A DNA stretch of 64,000 nt from GCA-2861595 sp035536185 (GCA_035536185.1 DATLOM010000049.1:11562-75561), one strand, 5' to 3'. Counted from the stretch's first letter, positions 34,264 through 45,905 are shown. Notes: a model not told the origin generated them from the letters alone. Numbers and translations: made by a program.

Positions 34264-34310
34264 GTTGCGAGTACATGACGGGCCGTTTCCGCCCGCCATG
34301 TACTCGCAAC
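34264..34310. repeat. 20-bp hairpin between panD and nadB
   Basis: Arms GTTGCGAGTACATGACGGGC and GCCCGCCATGTACTCGCAAC pair with one mismatch around a 7-base loop (34284-34290). There is no following T run. The segment is flanked by near-identical 13-base direct repeats, GTGGAGC(C/T)CGACC, at 34238 and 34340. It may be a terminator, a regulatory hairpin or a tiny inserted element. Confidence 0.6.
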
Positions 34311-34339
34311 CGGGGGCGCGGTCCGGCGGACGCGGCTGA

Positions 34340-36184
34340 GTGGAGCTCGACCTGCTCGTCCTCGGGTCGGGTGTCGCCGGCCTGTCGGCTGCGGTTCGGG
34401 CCACTGCGCTCGAGCCGGGGGTGCGGGTGGGAGTTCTCACCAAGGCTGAGCTGTCGCAGTCGGTGACCAGGTGGGCACAGGGCGGCGTGGCCGCCGTGCT
34501 CGGGGGCGACGAGGACTCGACTGACCTGCACATGGCCGACACGCTGGCCGCCGGCGCCGGGCTGTGCGACGTGGAGGCCGTCCGGGTCCTGGTCGACGAG
34601 GGACCGTTGCGGGTGAACGAGCTGATGGCTCTCGGCGCCGTGTTCGACCGGGACCACGAGGGCGGGCTGCTGAAGGCCCGCGAGGGCGGGCACTCGAGGC
34701 CACGGGTGGTCCACGCCGGCGGCGCCGCCACCGGCGCCGAGATAGAGCGGGCCCTGGTGGAGGCGGTGCGGGCGACGGCGGCGGTGGTGCACGAGGGTTG
34801 GTTCGCTCTCGACCTGATCGTGGAGGGCGGCCGGTGCCGGGGCGTCGTCGCCGTCGATCCTGCCGGCGCCCGCCACGAGGTGCGGGCCAGCCACGTGCTG
34901 GTCGCCACCGGCGGCGCCGGGCAGCTGTTCGCGGTGACCACCAATCCGGCCGAAGCCACCGGTGACGGCGTGGCCATGGCCCTGTGGGCCGGGGTGGCGG
35001 TGGCCGACATCGAGTTCGTGCAGTTCCATCCTACGGCCCTGCACCACCCGGCCATGCCCCGGCCGCTGCTGTCCGAGGCGTTGCGGGGGCACGGGGCGCT
35101 GATCCGGGACGCCGCCGGCGAGCGCTTCGTGGACGAGATGCAACCCCGTGACGTGGTGAGCATGGCCATGACGGCCCGCATGCTCGAGCAGGGGGTCGAC
35201 CACCTGTGGCTCGACGCCACCGAGTTGGACAGATTCGGTGAGCGCTTCCCGACGATTGCCGCCATGCTGGCGCGAGCCGAGCTCGATCCGGTCACCGAGT
35301 GGCTGCCCATCGCGCCGGCGGCGCACTATCAAGTGGGCGGGATTCTCACGGATCTCGATGGTGCGTCGGCACTTCCGGGCTTGTGGGCCTGTGGAGAGGT
35401 GGCGTGCACGGGCGTGCACGGAGCCAACCGCCTCGCTTCCAATTCCCTGCTGGAGGGGATGGTGTTCGCTGCCCGGGTTGTGGAGGCGATCGCCTTCGGC
35501 AAGTCCTCTTGCGACGCTTCTGGTGCCATGCTCGGATTTCTCGCGCCCGCGGGCCGGCGGGTCCTGTCCCTCAGGGGTCCCCTCCCGGCTGGGTCCCTCC
35601 CGCCTGACGGCGGGGCCCTCCCAGCCGGGGCCCTCCCCGGCGACGCCGTAGTCGACTACCTCAGGTCCGTTTCTCTTGATGGTGGCCTACCCGGCCGCCG
35701 GCAGCGCGGCGATGCAGGTAGCGGACCTGAGGTAGTCGACTTCGGCGGCGCCCACGGGCCACCCCCCGGCCCGCTCGACCGCGCCGCGCGGCCACGTCGT
35801 GACCTCGCCACTGGCGGCGGCCGACTGGGAATGGGCAACCCGGATCGAAGCGAAGAGGCGGTGGCAAATGGTCCTTCGCCGGGTCGTCCGAACGAGGGTG
35901 CCGACGGGGCAGCTGGTGACGTCGTGAAGGCGCGGGAGGTGTTGCAGCGGGCCATGACTTCTGGGGCGGGGGTGCTGAGGTCGGCCTCGTCGCTCTCGGA
36001 AACCGCTGCGGTTCTGGAGTCTCTTACTGGGGTGGCTGACCCCGAGGTCCGGAACCTGGTGGTGGTCGGCTTGGCTGTGGTGCTGGCGGCTTCGGCTCGG
36101 GAGGAGTCGAGGGGGGCCCACAATCGGACCGATTTTCCTGACATTGAAGATCAGCGGTTCTGCCGGCGGTTGGTGATCGCTTGA
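34340..36184 (+). CDS. nadB: L-aspartate oxidase with an interdomain insertion
   Basis: 614 residues from a GTG; the family is usually near 540. The FAD motif GSGVAGLSAA is at the start, and the RWAQGGVAAVLGGDEDS, QFHPTAL and ANRLASNSLLEGMVF blocks are intact. It oxidises aspartate to iminoaspartate for NAD synthesis. Between about residues 405 and 530 there is a low-complexity Gly/Pro/Ala-rich stretch (repeats of LPAG) containing a 20-bp inverted repeat. The C-terminal helical domain then resumes and ends SRGAHNRTDFP, a conserved NadB signature. No nadA is seen; nadC overlaps the stop. Confidence 0.9.
   Translation: MELDLLVLGSGVAGLSAAVRATALEPGVRVGVLTKAELSQSVTRWAQGGVAAVLGGDEDSTDLHMADTLAAGAGLCDVEAVRVLVDEGPLRVNELMALGAVFDRDHEGGLLKAREGGHSRPRVVHAGGAATGAEIERALVEAVRATAAVVHEGWFALDLIVEGGRCRGVVAVDPAGARHEVRASHVLVATGGAGQLFAVTTNPAEATGDGVAMALWAGVAVADIEFVQFHPTALHHPAMPRPLLSEALRGHGALIRDAAGERFVDEMQPRDVVSMAMTARMLEQGVDHLWLDATELDRFGERFPTIAAMLARAELDPVTEWLPIAPAAHYQVGGILTDLDGASALPGLWACGEVACTGVHGANRLASNSLLEGMVFAARVVEAIAFGKSSCDASGAMLGFLAPAGRRVLSLRGPLPAGSLPPDGGALPAGALPGDAVVDYLRSVSLDGGLPGRRQRGDAGSGPEVVDFGGAHGPPPGPLDRAARPRRDLATGGGRLGMGNPDRSEEAVANGPSPGRPNEGADGAAGDVVKAREVLQRAMTSGAGVLRSASSLSETAAVLESLTGVADPEVRNLVVVGLAVVLAASAREESRGAHNRTDFPDIEDQRFCRRLVIA
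35650..35741. repeat. 20-bp inverted repeat inside nadB
   Basis: AGTCGACTACCTCAGGTCCG at 35650-35669 is exactly repeated in reverse complement at 35722-35741, with 52 bases between. It lies in the extra, low-complexity linker of the NadB reading frame and does not break it. This is the architecture expected for a small palindromic element inserted in frame. Confidence 0.8.
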
Positions 36185-37026
36185 GCATCGATGTGCACCC
36201 GCCGATGCCGGCGGTGCGGGACGTGGTGGCGCGGGCGCTGGCCGAGGACGTGCTCCCGCTGGGGGACCTGTCGGCCGGGCTCGTTCCCAACCATGCCCGG
36301 GCGCGAGCCTGCTTCGTCAGCCGGGGCGAGGGCGTCCTGGCCGGGCGGCTCTGTGCCGCGGAGGTGTTCGCGCAGGTGGATCCCGAGGTCAAGGTGGACT
36401 GGCATCTCGACGACGGTGACCTGGTCACTCCCCGGACCGTCATCGCCGTGGTGGGAGGGCCGCTCCGGGCGATTCTCACGGCAGAGCGCAGCGCGCTCAA
36501 CCTGCTGTCGCACCTTTCGGGTGTGGCCAGCGTCACCCGCGCCTACGTACGGGCCGTGGCCGGAACTGGCGTCCGCATCCTCGACACCCGCAAGACGACT
36601 CCTGGATTGCGGGCGCTGGAGAAGGCGGCGGTGCGGGCCGGCGGGGGCCACAACCACCGGGGAAACCTGTCCGAGTTCGTCCTGGTGAAGGACAACCACC
36701 TGGCCGGGATCTCCATCACGGAGGCCGTTCATCGGGCCATCGCCCAGTGGCCGATGCGGATGGTGGGGGTGGAGTGCGACCGGCTGGAGCAGGTGCAGGA
36801 GGCTGTAGCGGCCGGAGCCGGGGCGGTGCTGCTCGACAACATGGCACCTGAGGCCGTGGCTGAGGCCGTGGCCGAGGTCGGCGGTCGGATCTCCGTCGAG
36901 GTCTCCGGGGGAGTCACGTTGGGCAACGCCCGGTCCTACGCCGACGCCGGCCCGAACTTCATCTCGGTGGGCGCCATCACCGCCTCGGCACCCGCCTTCG
37001 ACATAGGCCTCGACCTCGAGGCCTGA
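36181..37026 (+). CDS. nadC: nicotinate-nucleotide pyrophosphorylase (quinolinate phosphoribosyltransferase)
   Basis: 281 residues from a TTG overlapping the nadB stop. Conserved blocks are ERSALNLLSHLSGVA, DTRKTTPGLRALEK and GGGHNHRGNL, plus the late SVEVSGGV and SVGAIT strands of the barrel. It makes nicotinate mononucleotide from quinolinate. It is coupled to nadB and four bases upstream of coaX. Confidence 0.94.
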   Translation: MSIDVHPPMPAVRDVVARALAEDVLPLGDLSAGLVPNHARARACFVSRGEGVLAGRLCAAEVFAQVDPEVKVDWHLDDGDLVTPRTVIAVVGGPLRAILTAERSALNLLSHLSGVASVTRAYVRAVAGTGVRILDTRKTTPGLRALEKAAVRAGGGHNHRGNLSEFVLVKDNHLAGISITEAVHRAIAQWPMRMVGVECDRLEQVQEAVAAGAGAVLLDNMAPEAVAEAVAEVGGRISVEVSGGVTLGNARSYADAGPNFISVGAITASAPAFDIGLDLEA

Positions 37027-37030
37027 GGGC

Positions 37031-37798
37031 ATGCTCCTCGCCATCGACCTGGGCAACACCGAGACGGTGCTCGGCCTGTTCGAGGGTGCCGAGCTGGAGT
37101 CGCACTGGCGCATCGCCACCAACGCCGAGCGGACTGCCGATGAGCACGCGCTGCTGGTGTCGCAGCTGCTGGACCTGGACGGGTACCGGTTCGACGGAGA
37201 TGTCAGTGGCATCGCCATCTCGTCGACGGTCCCCCGCCTCACCGCCACCCTGCGGGCCATGAGCCGGCGCTGGCCGGCGGTGCCGACGGTGGTCCTGGAG
37301 CCGGGTATCCGGTCGGGCATGGCGATCCTCTACGACAACCCGCGGGAGGTGGGCGCCGACCGGATCGCCAACGCCGTGGGTGCCTACGAGCAGTACGGCG
37401 GCCCCTCGATCGTGGTGGACTTCGGGACCTCCACCAACTTCGACGTGATCTCCGCCGCCGGCGAGTACATGGGCGGCGCCATCGCCCCCGGCGTGGAGAT
37501 CAGCATGGACGCCCTGTTCGGCCGGGCCGCCGCCCTGCGCCGGGTCGAGCTGGTGGAGCCCCGCAACGTGATCGGCAAGTCCACCGTGGAGTCGATCCAG
37601 TCCGGCGTGCTGTACGGCTTCGCCGGCCAGGTCGACGGCATAGTCGACCGCATCCGGGTCGAGCTCGGAGGCGAAGCCGTGGTCGTCGCCACCGGCGGCC
37701 TCAGCGGCGTCATCGCCCCCCACTCACGAACCGTCCAGCACACCGACCCCTGGCTGACCCTCCACGGCCTCCGCCTCGTCTTCGACCGCAACACCTGA
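37031..37798 (+). CDS. coaX: type III pantothenate kinase
   Basis: 255 residues. The ASKHA ATPase opening LLAIDLGNTETVLGLF and the VVDFGTSTNFDVIS block with the GGAIAPG turn are typical. It phosphorylates pantothenate in CoA synthesis, so it joins panC and panD as a third pantothenate gene nearby. It ends convergently with a LuxR-type HTH gene. CoaX is also found before lysS in Bacillus. Confidence 0.93.
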   Translation: MLLAIDLGNTETVLGLFEGAELESHWRIATNAERTADEHALLVSQLLDLDGYRFDGDVSGIAISSTVPRLTATLRAMSRRWPAVPTVVLEPGIRSGMAILYDNPREVGADRIANAVGAYEQYGGPSIVVDFGTSTNFDVISAAGEYMGGAIAPGVEISMDALFGRAAALRRVELVEPRNVIGKSTVESIQSGVLYGFAGQVDGIVDRIRVELGGEAVVVATGGLSGVIAPHSRTVQHTDPWLTLHGLRLVFDRNT

Positions 37799-37813
37799 CG
37801 CGATCCCTGTCGA

Positions 37814-38251
37814 TCAGGAGAGCGGTGGTGCGCCCGGCTCACGGACCAGGCCCTCGCGGCGGGCGAAGGCAACGGCCTCGAGCCCCGATTCTGTCCCGGT
37901 CTTGCGCAAGATGCTGTTGAGGTGGTTCCGGGCGGTGGCCGCGCTGATCCCCAGCTCCTCGGCGAGTTCGACACGTGATCGCCCCCTGCACAGAAGGTGC
38001 ACCACCTCCACTTCCCGGGGGGTGAGCGACGCAAGAGCCTCCGATGCGATCCCCCTTTCCTGGGGAGTCGTGTGCGTTGGTGGGGCACCCGCAGCGGTGG
38101 TCGCTTGGCCGGTACCCACCCGTTGAACGGCACGTACGAGTTCGTCGAGCAGATGCTCTTCCTCACCATGGCGGCAACGCCCGCCGACAGTGAGGCGGCG
38201 GCATTCGACGGCGACGCGGGCAAGTACCGTCGCCTCTGCCATGGCCGACAT
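37814..38251 (-). CDS. LuxR-type helix-turn-helix regulator
   Basis: Up to 145 residues; the true start may be later. The C-terminal half is a GerE/LuxR DNA-binding domain: LTPREVEVVHLLCRGRSRVE with the recognition region ISAATARNHLNSILRKTG. No receiver domain is present in the N-terminal part, which is short and has no recognised motif. The first codons overlap the lysS start head to head, so transcription of the two is mutually constrained. Its targets are unknown. Confidence 0.75.
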   Translation of the reverse strand: MSAMAEATVLARVAVECRRLTVGGRCRHGEEEHLLDELVRAVQRVGTGQATTAAGAPPTHTTPQERGIASEALASLTPREVEVVHLLCRGRSRVELAEELGISAATARNHLNSILRKTGTESGLEAVAFARREGLVREPGAPPLS

Positions 38252-39647
38252 TCCCTACCGCTTCGAGCGGACCAGCTCGGCCGCTTCGTTGCAGGATGAG
38301 TTCGCCGACGTCGAAGCGGGTGAGGGCGCCGGCGCCACCGCATCGGTAGCGGGACGGCTCATGCTGCGCCGGGTCCAGGGGAAGCTGGCCTTCGGCACCC
38401 TCCAGGACTCCAGCGGTCGCATCCAGCTGTGGGCGTCGGCCGACCGCACACCGGACTTCGATGCCTTCTGCGACCTCTCCCTCGGCGACTGGATCGGTGT
38501 GACCGGCGACGTCGTTCGCACCCGCCGGGGGGAGCTGTCGGTGAAGGCCGATGAATGGGTGGTGCTGGCCGAGGCCCGCCGGTCGTTCCCCGGCAAGTGG
38601 CACGGTCTGTCCGACGTCGACACCCGGTACCGCCAGCGCTACGTGGACCTATGGGTCACCGACGAGGCCCGGCGTACGTTCGCCCTTCGCAGCCGCACCA
38701 TCAGCCTGCTGCGCCGGTTCCTGGAGGACAAGGGCTTCGTCGAGGTGGAGACCCCGGTCCTGCACTCCATCGCCGGCGGGGCCATGGCCAAGCCTTTCGT
38801 CACCCACCACAACGCCCTCGACATGGAGCTGTACCTGCGGGTGGCCACCGAGCTGCACCTCAAGCGGCTGGTGGTCGGTGGCTTCGAGAAGGTCTTCGAA
38901 GTGGGCCGCACCTTCCGGAACGAAGGGCTATCCCCCCGCCACAACCCCGAGTTCACCATGGTGGAGCTGTACGAGGCCTACGCCGACTACGGCGACATGA
39001 TGGCCATCACCGAGCAGCTGGTCGCCCACCTGGCCTCCGAGGTGTGCGGGTCGACCAAGCTCACCTACGGCGGCCGTGATCTGGACCTCACTCCTCCCTG
39101 GCGGCGGGCCACCCTCACCGAGCTGGTGGAGGAGCACGCGGGGGTTCGCATCGACATCGACATGCCGATCGACGAGCTGCGCGCTATCGCTGGCAGGCAC
39201 GGCGTGACCGTGGACGACTCCTGGGGCCCCGGCAAGCTCGTGCTGGAGATCTACGAGAAGACCACCGAGGCCGAGCTCTGGGGCCCGGTCTTCGTGTGCG
39301 ACTATCCCGCTGAGGTCTCCCCCCTCGCCCGCGCCCACCGCTCCAAGCCCGGCCTGGCCGAGCGCTTCGAGGCCATCGTCGCCGGCCGGGAGCTGGCCAA
39401 CGCCTTCTCCGAACTCGTCGACCCCGAGGCCCAACGGGCCCGCTTCGAGGAGCAGGCCGCGGCCAAGGCCGCCGGTGACGAGGAGGCCATGCCCATCGAC
39501 GAGGACTACATCCGCGCCCTCGAGTACGGCCTCCCCCCCACCGGCGGCCTCGGCATCGGCATCGACCGCCTCGTCATGCTCCTGGCCGATGCCCCCCACA
39601 TCCGCGATGTCCTCCTATTCCCCACCCTGCGCCCCGAACAGCCTTAG
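38241..39647 (+). CDS. lysS: lysyl-tRNA synthetase, class II
   Basis: 468 residues from the ATG at 38241. The OB-fold anticodon domain comes first (VAGRLMLRRVQGKLAFGTLQ), then motif 1, motif 2 (RNEGLSPRHNPEFTMVELYEAY) and motif 3 (GLGIGIDRLVMLL). It charges tRNA-Lys. Length is slightly short but all motifs are present. In many Gram-positive chromosomes lysS sits between the folate genes and clpC, as here. Confidence 0.96.
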   Translation: MADIPYRFERTSSAASLQDEFADVEAGEGAGATASVAGRLMLRRVQGKLAFGTLQDSSGRIQLWASADRTPDFDAFCDLSLGDWIGVTGDVVRTRRGELSVKADEWVVLAEARRSFPGKWHGLSDVDTRYRQRYVDLWVTDEARRTFALRSRTISLLRRFLEDKGFVEVETPVLHSIAGGAMAKPFVTHHNALDMELYLRVATELHLKRLVVGGFEKVFEVGRTFRNEGLSPRHNPEFTMVELYEAYADYGDMMAITEQLVAHLASEVCGSTKLTYGGRDLDLTPPWRRATLTELVEEHAGVRIDIDMPIDELRAIAGRHGVTVDDSWGPGKLVLEIYEKTTEAELWGPVFVCDYPAEVSPLARAHRSKPGLAERFEAIVAGRELANAFSELVDPEAQRARFEEQAAAKAAGDEEAMPIDEDYIRALEYGLPPTGGLGIGIDRLVMLLADAPHIRDVLLFPTLRPEQP

Positions 39648-39898
39648 GCGCCGGCGCCGGCGCCGTCGATGGAGACGCGAGGCGGAGACGAGGGCCCCTC
39701 GGGCCCCGCCGAGGTCAACGGCTTGGGGTGACGAGCCGTTGGGGCCGGTGGCATCGCCCAAGAGATTGGCGCAGCTCCGGGTTGCTCGCTCGCCCAGTGT
39801 GCACGAAGCGTTGCGATCCGGCGCCCGATCGGCCAGATGATGACGCTGCGTGCACACTCGACGCGCCGGGACCGGCGCAGGCGCCGGCGGCATCGGGC
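39648..39898. other. convergent intergenic region with secondary structure
   Basis: Between the stops of lysS and the polyprenyl synthase lie 251 bases with no convincing gene. The clearest structure is an imperfect inverted repeat with 15-base arms AGTGTGCACGAAGCG at 39796-39810 and CGCTGCGTGCACACT at 39844-39858 (one mismatch), plus GCC/GGC-rich stems before it. A bidirectional termination role is plausible, but no T tract is visible. Confidence 0.5.
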
Positions 39899-40870
39899 TC
39901 AGATGTCTTCGAGGAGGCGGTGGCCGAGTGCGCCCATGGCGGTGGTGACGGGGCCGGGGGGCAGCGCAGCCAGAGCTTCGGCCGCGGTAGCCGCATACTC
40001 GAGGGCCCGGTCACGGGCGCCGGCGATGCCGTCCGTGGAGCGGACGATGTCGCGGGCCTTGTCCCGCTCAGGCGGGCCCACGGGGCGTCCGAGCAGTGAG
40101 CGCAGCTCGGGGCCGGCGCTGGGGTCGGCGAGGGCGTAGATGACCGGGAGGCTGTAGGTGCCCTCCACCAGGTCGTGGCCGGCCGGCTTGCCCAGTGACT
40201 CGTCGGTGCCGGTGATGTCGAGCACGTCGTCGCGGATCTGGAACACCATCCCGAAGGCCTCGCCGAAGGTGGTGAGGGCTTCGATGCGGGGACGGTCGAG
40301 GCCCGCCGTGATGCCGCCGATCCGGCAGGCCGCCGCCATCAGCGACGCCGTCTTGCCGGCGATGGATGTGATGTACGCCTCTTCGGTGCGGTTGACGTCG
40401 AAGGCCGCCTTGATCTCGCTCACCTGGCCCTCGCACAGCCGCCCGATGGTGGCGGCCAGGAGCCCGGCCACCTCGGTGCCGAGGGAGGCGGCGATCTCTG
40501 AGGCCTTGGCCAGGAGGAAGTCGCCGGCGAGGATGGCCACCAGGTTCCCCCAGCGGGAGTTCACGCTCTCCACGCCCCGCCGGCTGGGCGCTTCGTCCAT
40601 GACGTCGTCGTGGTACAGCGACCCGAGGTGCACCAGCTCCACCGACACCCCGCCGCTGAGGACATCGTCGGTGGTGGCCGCCCCGCCGGCGGCGGCGGAG
40701 GCCAGGGCCAGGGCCGGGCGCAACCGCTTGCCGCCCGCTCCGATCAGGTGCCCGGCCACCTCGGTGAGAAAGGGGTCCTCGGCGACGACCGACTGGCGCA
40801 AAGCCTCCTCGAGGCGGGCAAGCTCATCTTCCAGGCTGGGAAGGTTCAACAGGTCCGGGATGTTGACCAC
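39899..40870 (-). CDS. trans-polyprenyl diphosphate synthase
   Basis: 323 residues. The first aspartate-rich motif is DDVMD at 88-92 (after LGSLYH) and the second is DDVLD in QIRDDVLDITG. GGKRLRP near residue 47 binds the substrate. It builds a long-chain isoprenoid diphosphate, probably for menaquinone (heptaprenyl/octaprenyl type); the chain length cannot be read. It is transcribed towards lysS and divergent from clpC. Confidence 0.88.
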   Translation of the reverse strand: MVNIPDLLNLPSLEDELARLEEALRQSVVAEDPFLTEVAGHLIGAGGKRLRPALALASAAAGGAATTDDVLSGGVSVELVHLGSLYHDDVMDEAPSRRGVESVNSRWGNLVAILAGDFLLAKASEIAASLGTEVAGLLAATIGRLCEGQVSEIKAAFDVNRTEEAYITSIAGKTASLMAAACRIGGITAGLDRPRIEALTTFGEAFGMVFQIRDDVLDITGTDESLGKPAGHDLVEGTYSLPVIYALADPSAGPELRSLLGRPVGPPERDKARDIVRSTDGIAGARDRALEYAATAAEALAALPPGPVTTAMGALGHRLLEDI

Positions 40871-40987
40871 TGGCTCAGGACCCTATGGCACCTGCCGATC
40901 ACCCCAGGAACCCGAGCCGAGGGCTGTTACGTCGCAGCCCTGGGTAGACTGGACCTCACTCACTCGCCCCAAACAGGAGGCGGTTAC

Positions 40988-43489
<2,502 letters not shown>

Positions 43490-43500
43490 CTCAACGAGAG

Positions 43501-43533
43501 AAAGGCCCCTGTCCGATTGGGACAGGGGCCTTT
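43501..43533. terminator. strong hairpin terminator after clpC
   Basis: AAAGGCCCCTGTCC and GGACAGGGGCCTTT form a perfect 14-bp stem with a GATTG loop. It lies 11 bases after the clpC stop and before the convergent subtilase. T residues follow the stem (TTTCTTCG), and A residues precede it, so it can serve both strands. Confidence 0.9.
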
Positions 43534-43555
43534 CTTCGTTGATGCCGCCTGCCGG

Positions 43556-44950
43556 TTAGAAGCCGCTGACGTTCAGACGCCCGCCGGTGACGGTCTTGCC
43601 GCTGAGCGATGCGGTGGGAGTGGCGCTCGAGAGGATGGCTGACTTGATCTGTGACGCGGGCGCTCCCGCATGCGTCGAGGCGTAGAGGGCGGCCCCACCG
43701 GTCACGTGCGGTGTAGCCATGGACGTCCCGTTGTAGGACGAGTACCCGTTGTAGGCCGTGGTCGACCAGACGCCCGATCCAGGGGCGCCGAGGTCGACCT
43801 TCGTGGACCCGTAGTTGGAGAAGCTGGCCCTGGCACCAGAAGAGGTGATGGCAGCGACGGCGACAACGGCGTCGTAGCCGGCTCCCGTTGTGGTGTCGTA
43901 GTTGGACGGGTAGCTGGCCGTGACATCGTTGTCGTCACCGACACCGTCGCTGCCTCCGTTGCCGGCGGCGGCGATGAACAGGATGTTCTGCTTGGCGCCT
44001 CTGGTGATGGCGTCGAGCAAAGCCGTCGAGTAGCCGCCGCCGCCCCAGGAATTGTTCGTCGCCACCAGGTTCAGGCCATGACGGGTCTTGAGATCGGTGA
44101 AGTAGTCCACGGCTTTCACGGCGTTGGCCAATGTTCCGCCTCGGCGGCCGAGGAACTTGCCGGAGATCATCTTCACGTTCCAGTTGACCCCCACGACGCC
44201 GGCACCGTTGTTCGCCTTCGCACCGATGGTCCCCGAGACGTGGGTGCCGTGGTCGTCGAGGTTGCCCTTGGTGCCGCCGTCGTAGACGGTGTTGTTGTTG
44301 CCGTCGAAGTCCCAGCCGTGGATGTCGTCGACGAAGCCGTTCCCGTCGTTGTCGACGCCGTCAGCCGTCTCGCCGGGATTACCCACCTGGCCCGCCAGGT
44401 CGGGGTGGTTGTACTGGATGCCCTCGTCGATCACGCCCACGTACACTCCGGCGCTACCGGTGCTGCCCTTGGCCCAGGCCTCGCCGGCCTGGCTGCCGTA
44501 CTGGTTGGCGGGTGAGGTGGCGTCACCGTACATGCCCCAGAGGGAGCTGTTGGTGTAGTACGTGTCGGTCGACGTGGCGGCGTGGGTGTAGATCCAGTTG
44601 GGCTCGGCGTAGGCGACGGCGGGGTCGGCCTCGAGGTCACGGACGGCGGCGGCCCGTTCCTTGCCCGGGGGCAGGCGCACGAGCTCCACCTCGCCGGTGG
44701 CGCCCTGGCCGGCGACCACCCGCTCCTGCAGCACGGCCTCCGAGCGGCCCCGCGCCCGGGCACGGTCGGCGCTGGTGGCGCCGGCCTCGTACCCCACGAG
44801 CAGTTCACTCGGAACCGCAGCCGGTCCACCCGCATCGGCGGGCGGAGCGCCGGCGGCGGGCGACGACGGCGACACCATCGCCGTGGTGGCGACCATCGCC
44901 ACCGCGGCCAGTTGGGCCAAGCGGCTCTTGACTCTCGTCGCGCCCCTCAT
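43556..44950 (-). CDS. secreted subtilisin-like serine protease (S8)
   Basis: 464 residues. A signal peptide (basic MRGATRVKSR, hydrophobic AVAMVATTAMV, then AGAPP) is followed by a pro-domain with DLEADPAVAYAEPNWIY, typical of I9-like inhibitors. The catalytic triad is D175 in VGVIDEG, H234 in DDHGTHVSG and S410 in NGTSMATPH. There is an Asp/Asn-rich insertion between them (VDNDGNGFVDD), probably calcium-binding. It is an exported protease for scavenging or cell-surface processing. No wall anchor is visible. Confidence 0.93.
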   Translation of the reverse strand: MRGATRVKSRLAQLAAVAMVATTAMVSPSSPAAGAPPADAGGPAAVPSELLVGYEAGATSADRARARGRSEAVLQERVVAGQGATGEVELVRLPPGKERAAAVRDLEADPAVAYAEPNWIYTHAATSTDTYYTNSSLWGMYGDATSPANQYGSQAGEAWAKGSTGSAGVYVGVIDEGIQYNHPDLAGQVGNPGETADGVDNDGNGFVDDIHGWDFDGNNNTVYDGGTKGNLDDHGTHVSGTIGAKANNGAGVVGVNWNVKMISGKFLGRRGGTLANAVKAVDYFTDLKTRHGLNLVATNNSWGGGGYSTALLDAITRGAKQNILFIAAAGNGGSDGVGDDNDVTASYPSNYDTTTGAGYDAVVAVAAITSSGARASFSNYGSTKVDLGAPGSGVWSTTAYNGYSSYNGTSMATPHVTGGAALYASTHAGAPASQIKSAILSSATPTASLSGKTVTGGRLNVSGF

Positions 44951-45020
44951 GTCTGTTCCCCCTTGGTCGCCCTGCTCCTGCCGGCCATGGTACCGCCGGC
45001 GCCTTGCCTACGCTCGGCGG

Positions 45021-45773
45021 GTGGCCCGTCTGCCGTTCCGTCGGGCCTGGAGCCACGGCCTGAGGGCGCTCGTCGCCGGCCTCGCCCTCGGAGCCCTAGG
45101 AGGGTGCCGGGCCGATCTCACCGTCGCCGTGAGGGCCACGGCCGAGGGCGCCGGGGATGTGTCGGCCACGGTCAGCCTCGACAAGGAGGCGGCCGAGCAG
45201 GTACCGGATCTCGGCGATCAACTGCGGGTTGACGACCTGAAGGCGGCGGGTTGGCGCATCGTGGGGCCGGCGCCGGCGCCGGGAGGGCGAACCCGGTTGC
45301 GGGCGGTCAAAGCCTTCGGCTCCGCATCCGAGGCGGGCCAGGTCCTGCGGGAGCTGAGCGGCGACGGCGGACCGTTCGGCTCCCTGCGCCTGAACCGCAC
45401 GCGGTCGCTCCTGAAGACCCGAACGTCCCTCACCGGTGCCGTGGACCTCACCGCCGGCCTCGAGTCCTTCAGCGACGAGGTCCTGAAGGAGAAGCTCGGA
45501 GGATCGGCCTTCGGTGTCGACCTCGCCCAGCTGGAGGCCGAGCTGGGAAAGCCGCTCGCCGACATCTTCGGGTTCCGCCTCGTTGCCGACCTCCCTGGTG
45601 AGCGCGAAGGGGAGGCACCGGCGGTCTGGCAGGTCCGGCTGGGCCACACGACCCCGGTCCGAGCGGTAGCCGAGCAGTGGAACCTCACCACCATCGCCGC
45701 CGCCGCTTCTGCGGCAGTCGTGCTCGCTCTCCTCGCCGTCCTCGTCCGCCGCCGTCGCCCCCGCCGCCACTGA
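45021..45773 (+). CDS. LppM-like lipoprotein (DUF3153-type)
   Basis: 250 residues from a GTG. The signal ends in a lipobox ALGGC with C29 as lipid-attachment site. The soluble body starts with a strand-rich ADLTVAVRATAEGAGDVSAT, and a C-terminal membrane helix (AAAASAAVVLALLAVLV) and basic tail follow. Lipobox plus C-terminal anchor matches mycobacterial LppM. It lies divergent from the subtilase and upstream of radA. Confidence 0.7.
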   Translation: MARLPFRRAWSHGLRALVAGLALGALGGCRADLTVAVRATAEGAGDVSATVSLDKEAAEQVPDLGDQLRVDDLKAAGWRIVGPAPAPGGRTRLRAVKAFGSASEAGQVLRELSGDGGPFGSLRLNRTRSLLKTRTSLTGAVDLTAGLESFSDEVLKEKLGGSAFGVDLAQLEAELGKPLADIFGFRLVADLPGEREGEAPAVWQVRLGHTTPVRAVAEQWNLTTIAAAASAAVVLALLAVLVRRRRPRRH

Positions 45774-45799
45774 GGCTCGCCCCCCGACTCTGGCACTGC

Positions 45800-45844
45800 T
45801 CTGGTGGCAGGATCCGTCGAATAGCGACGGTTCTTGCCACCAGA
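45800..45844. repeat. 20-bp imperfect hairpin between lppM-like gene and radA
   Basis: TCTGGTGGCAGGATCCGTCG at 45800-45819 pairs with CGACGGTTCTTGCCACCAGA at 45825-45844 around a 5-base loop, with two imperfect positions. It resembles in size the hairpins at 34264 and 39796 but not in sequence. It may be a terminator lacking a T tract. Confidence 0.6.
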
Positions 45845-45905
45845 ACGCCGGAAGGGCCGCAAAGGGGCGACCCATCTGTCGCACCCCCCTCGTAGCCTGC
45901 GCAGG

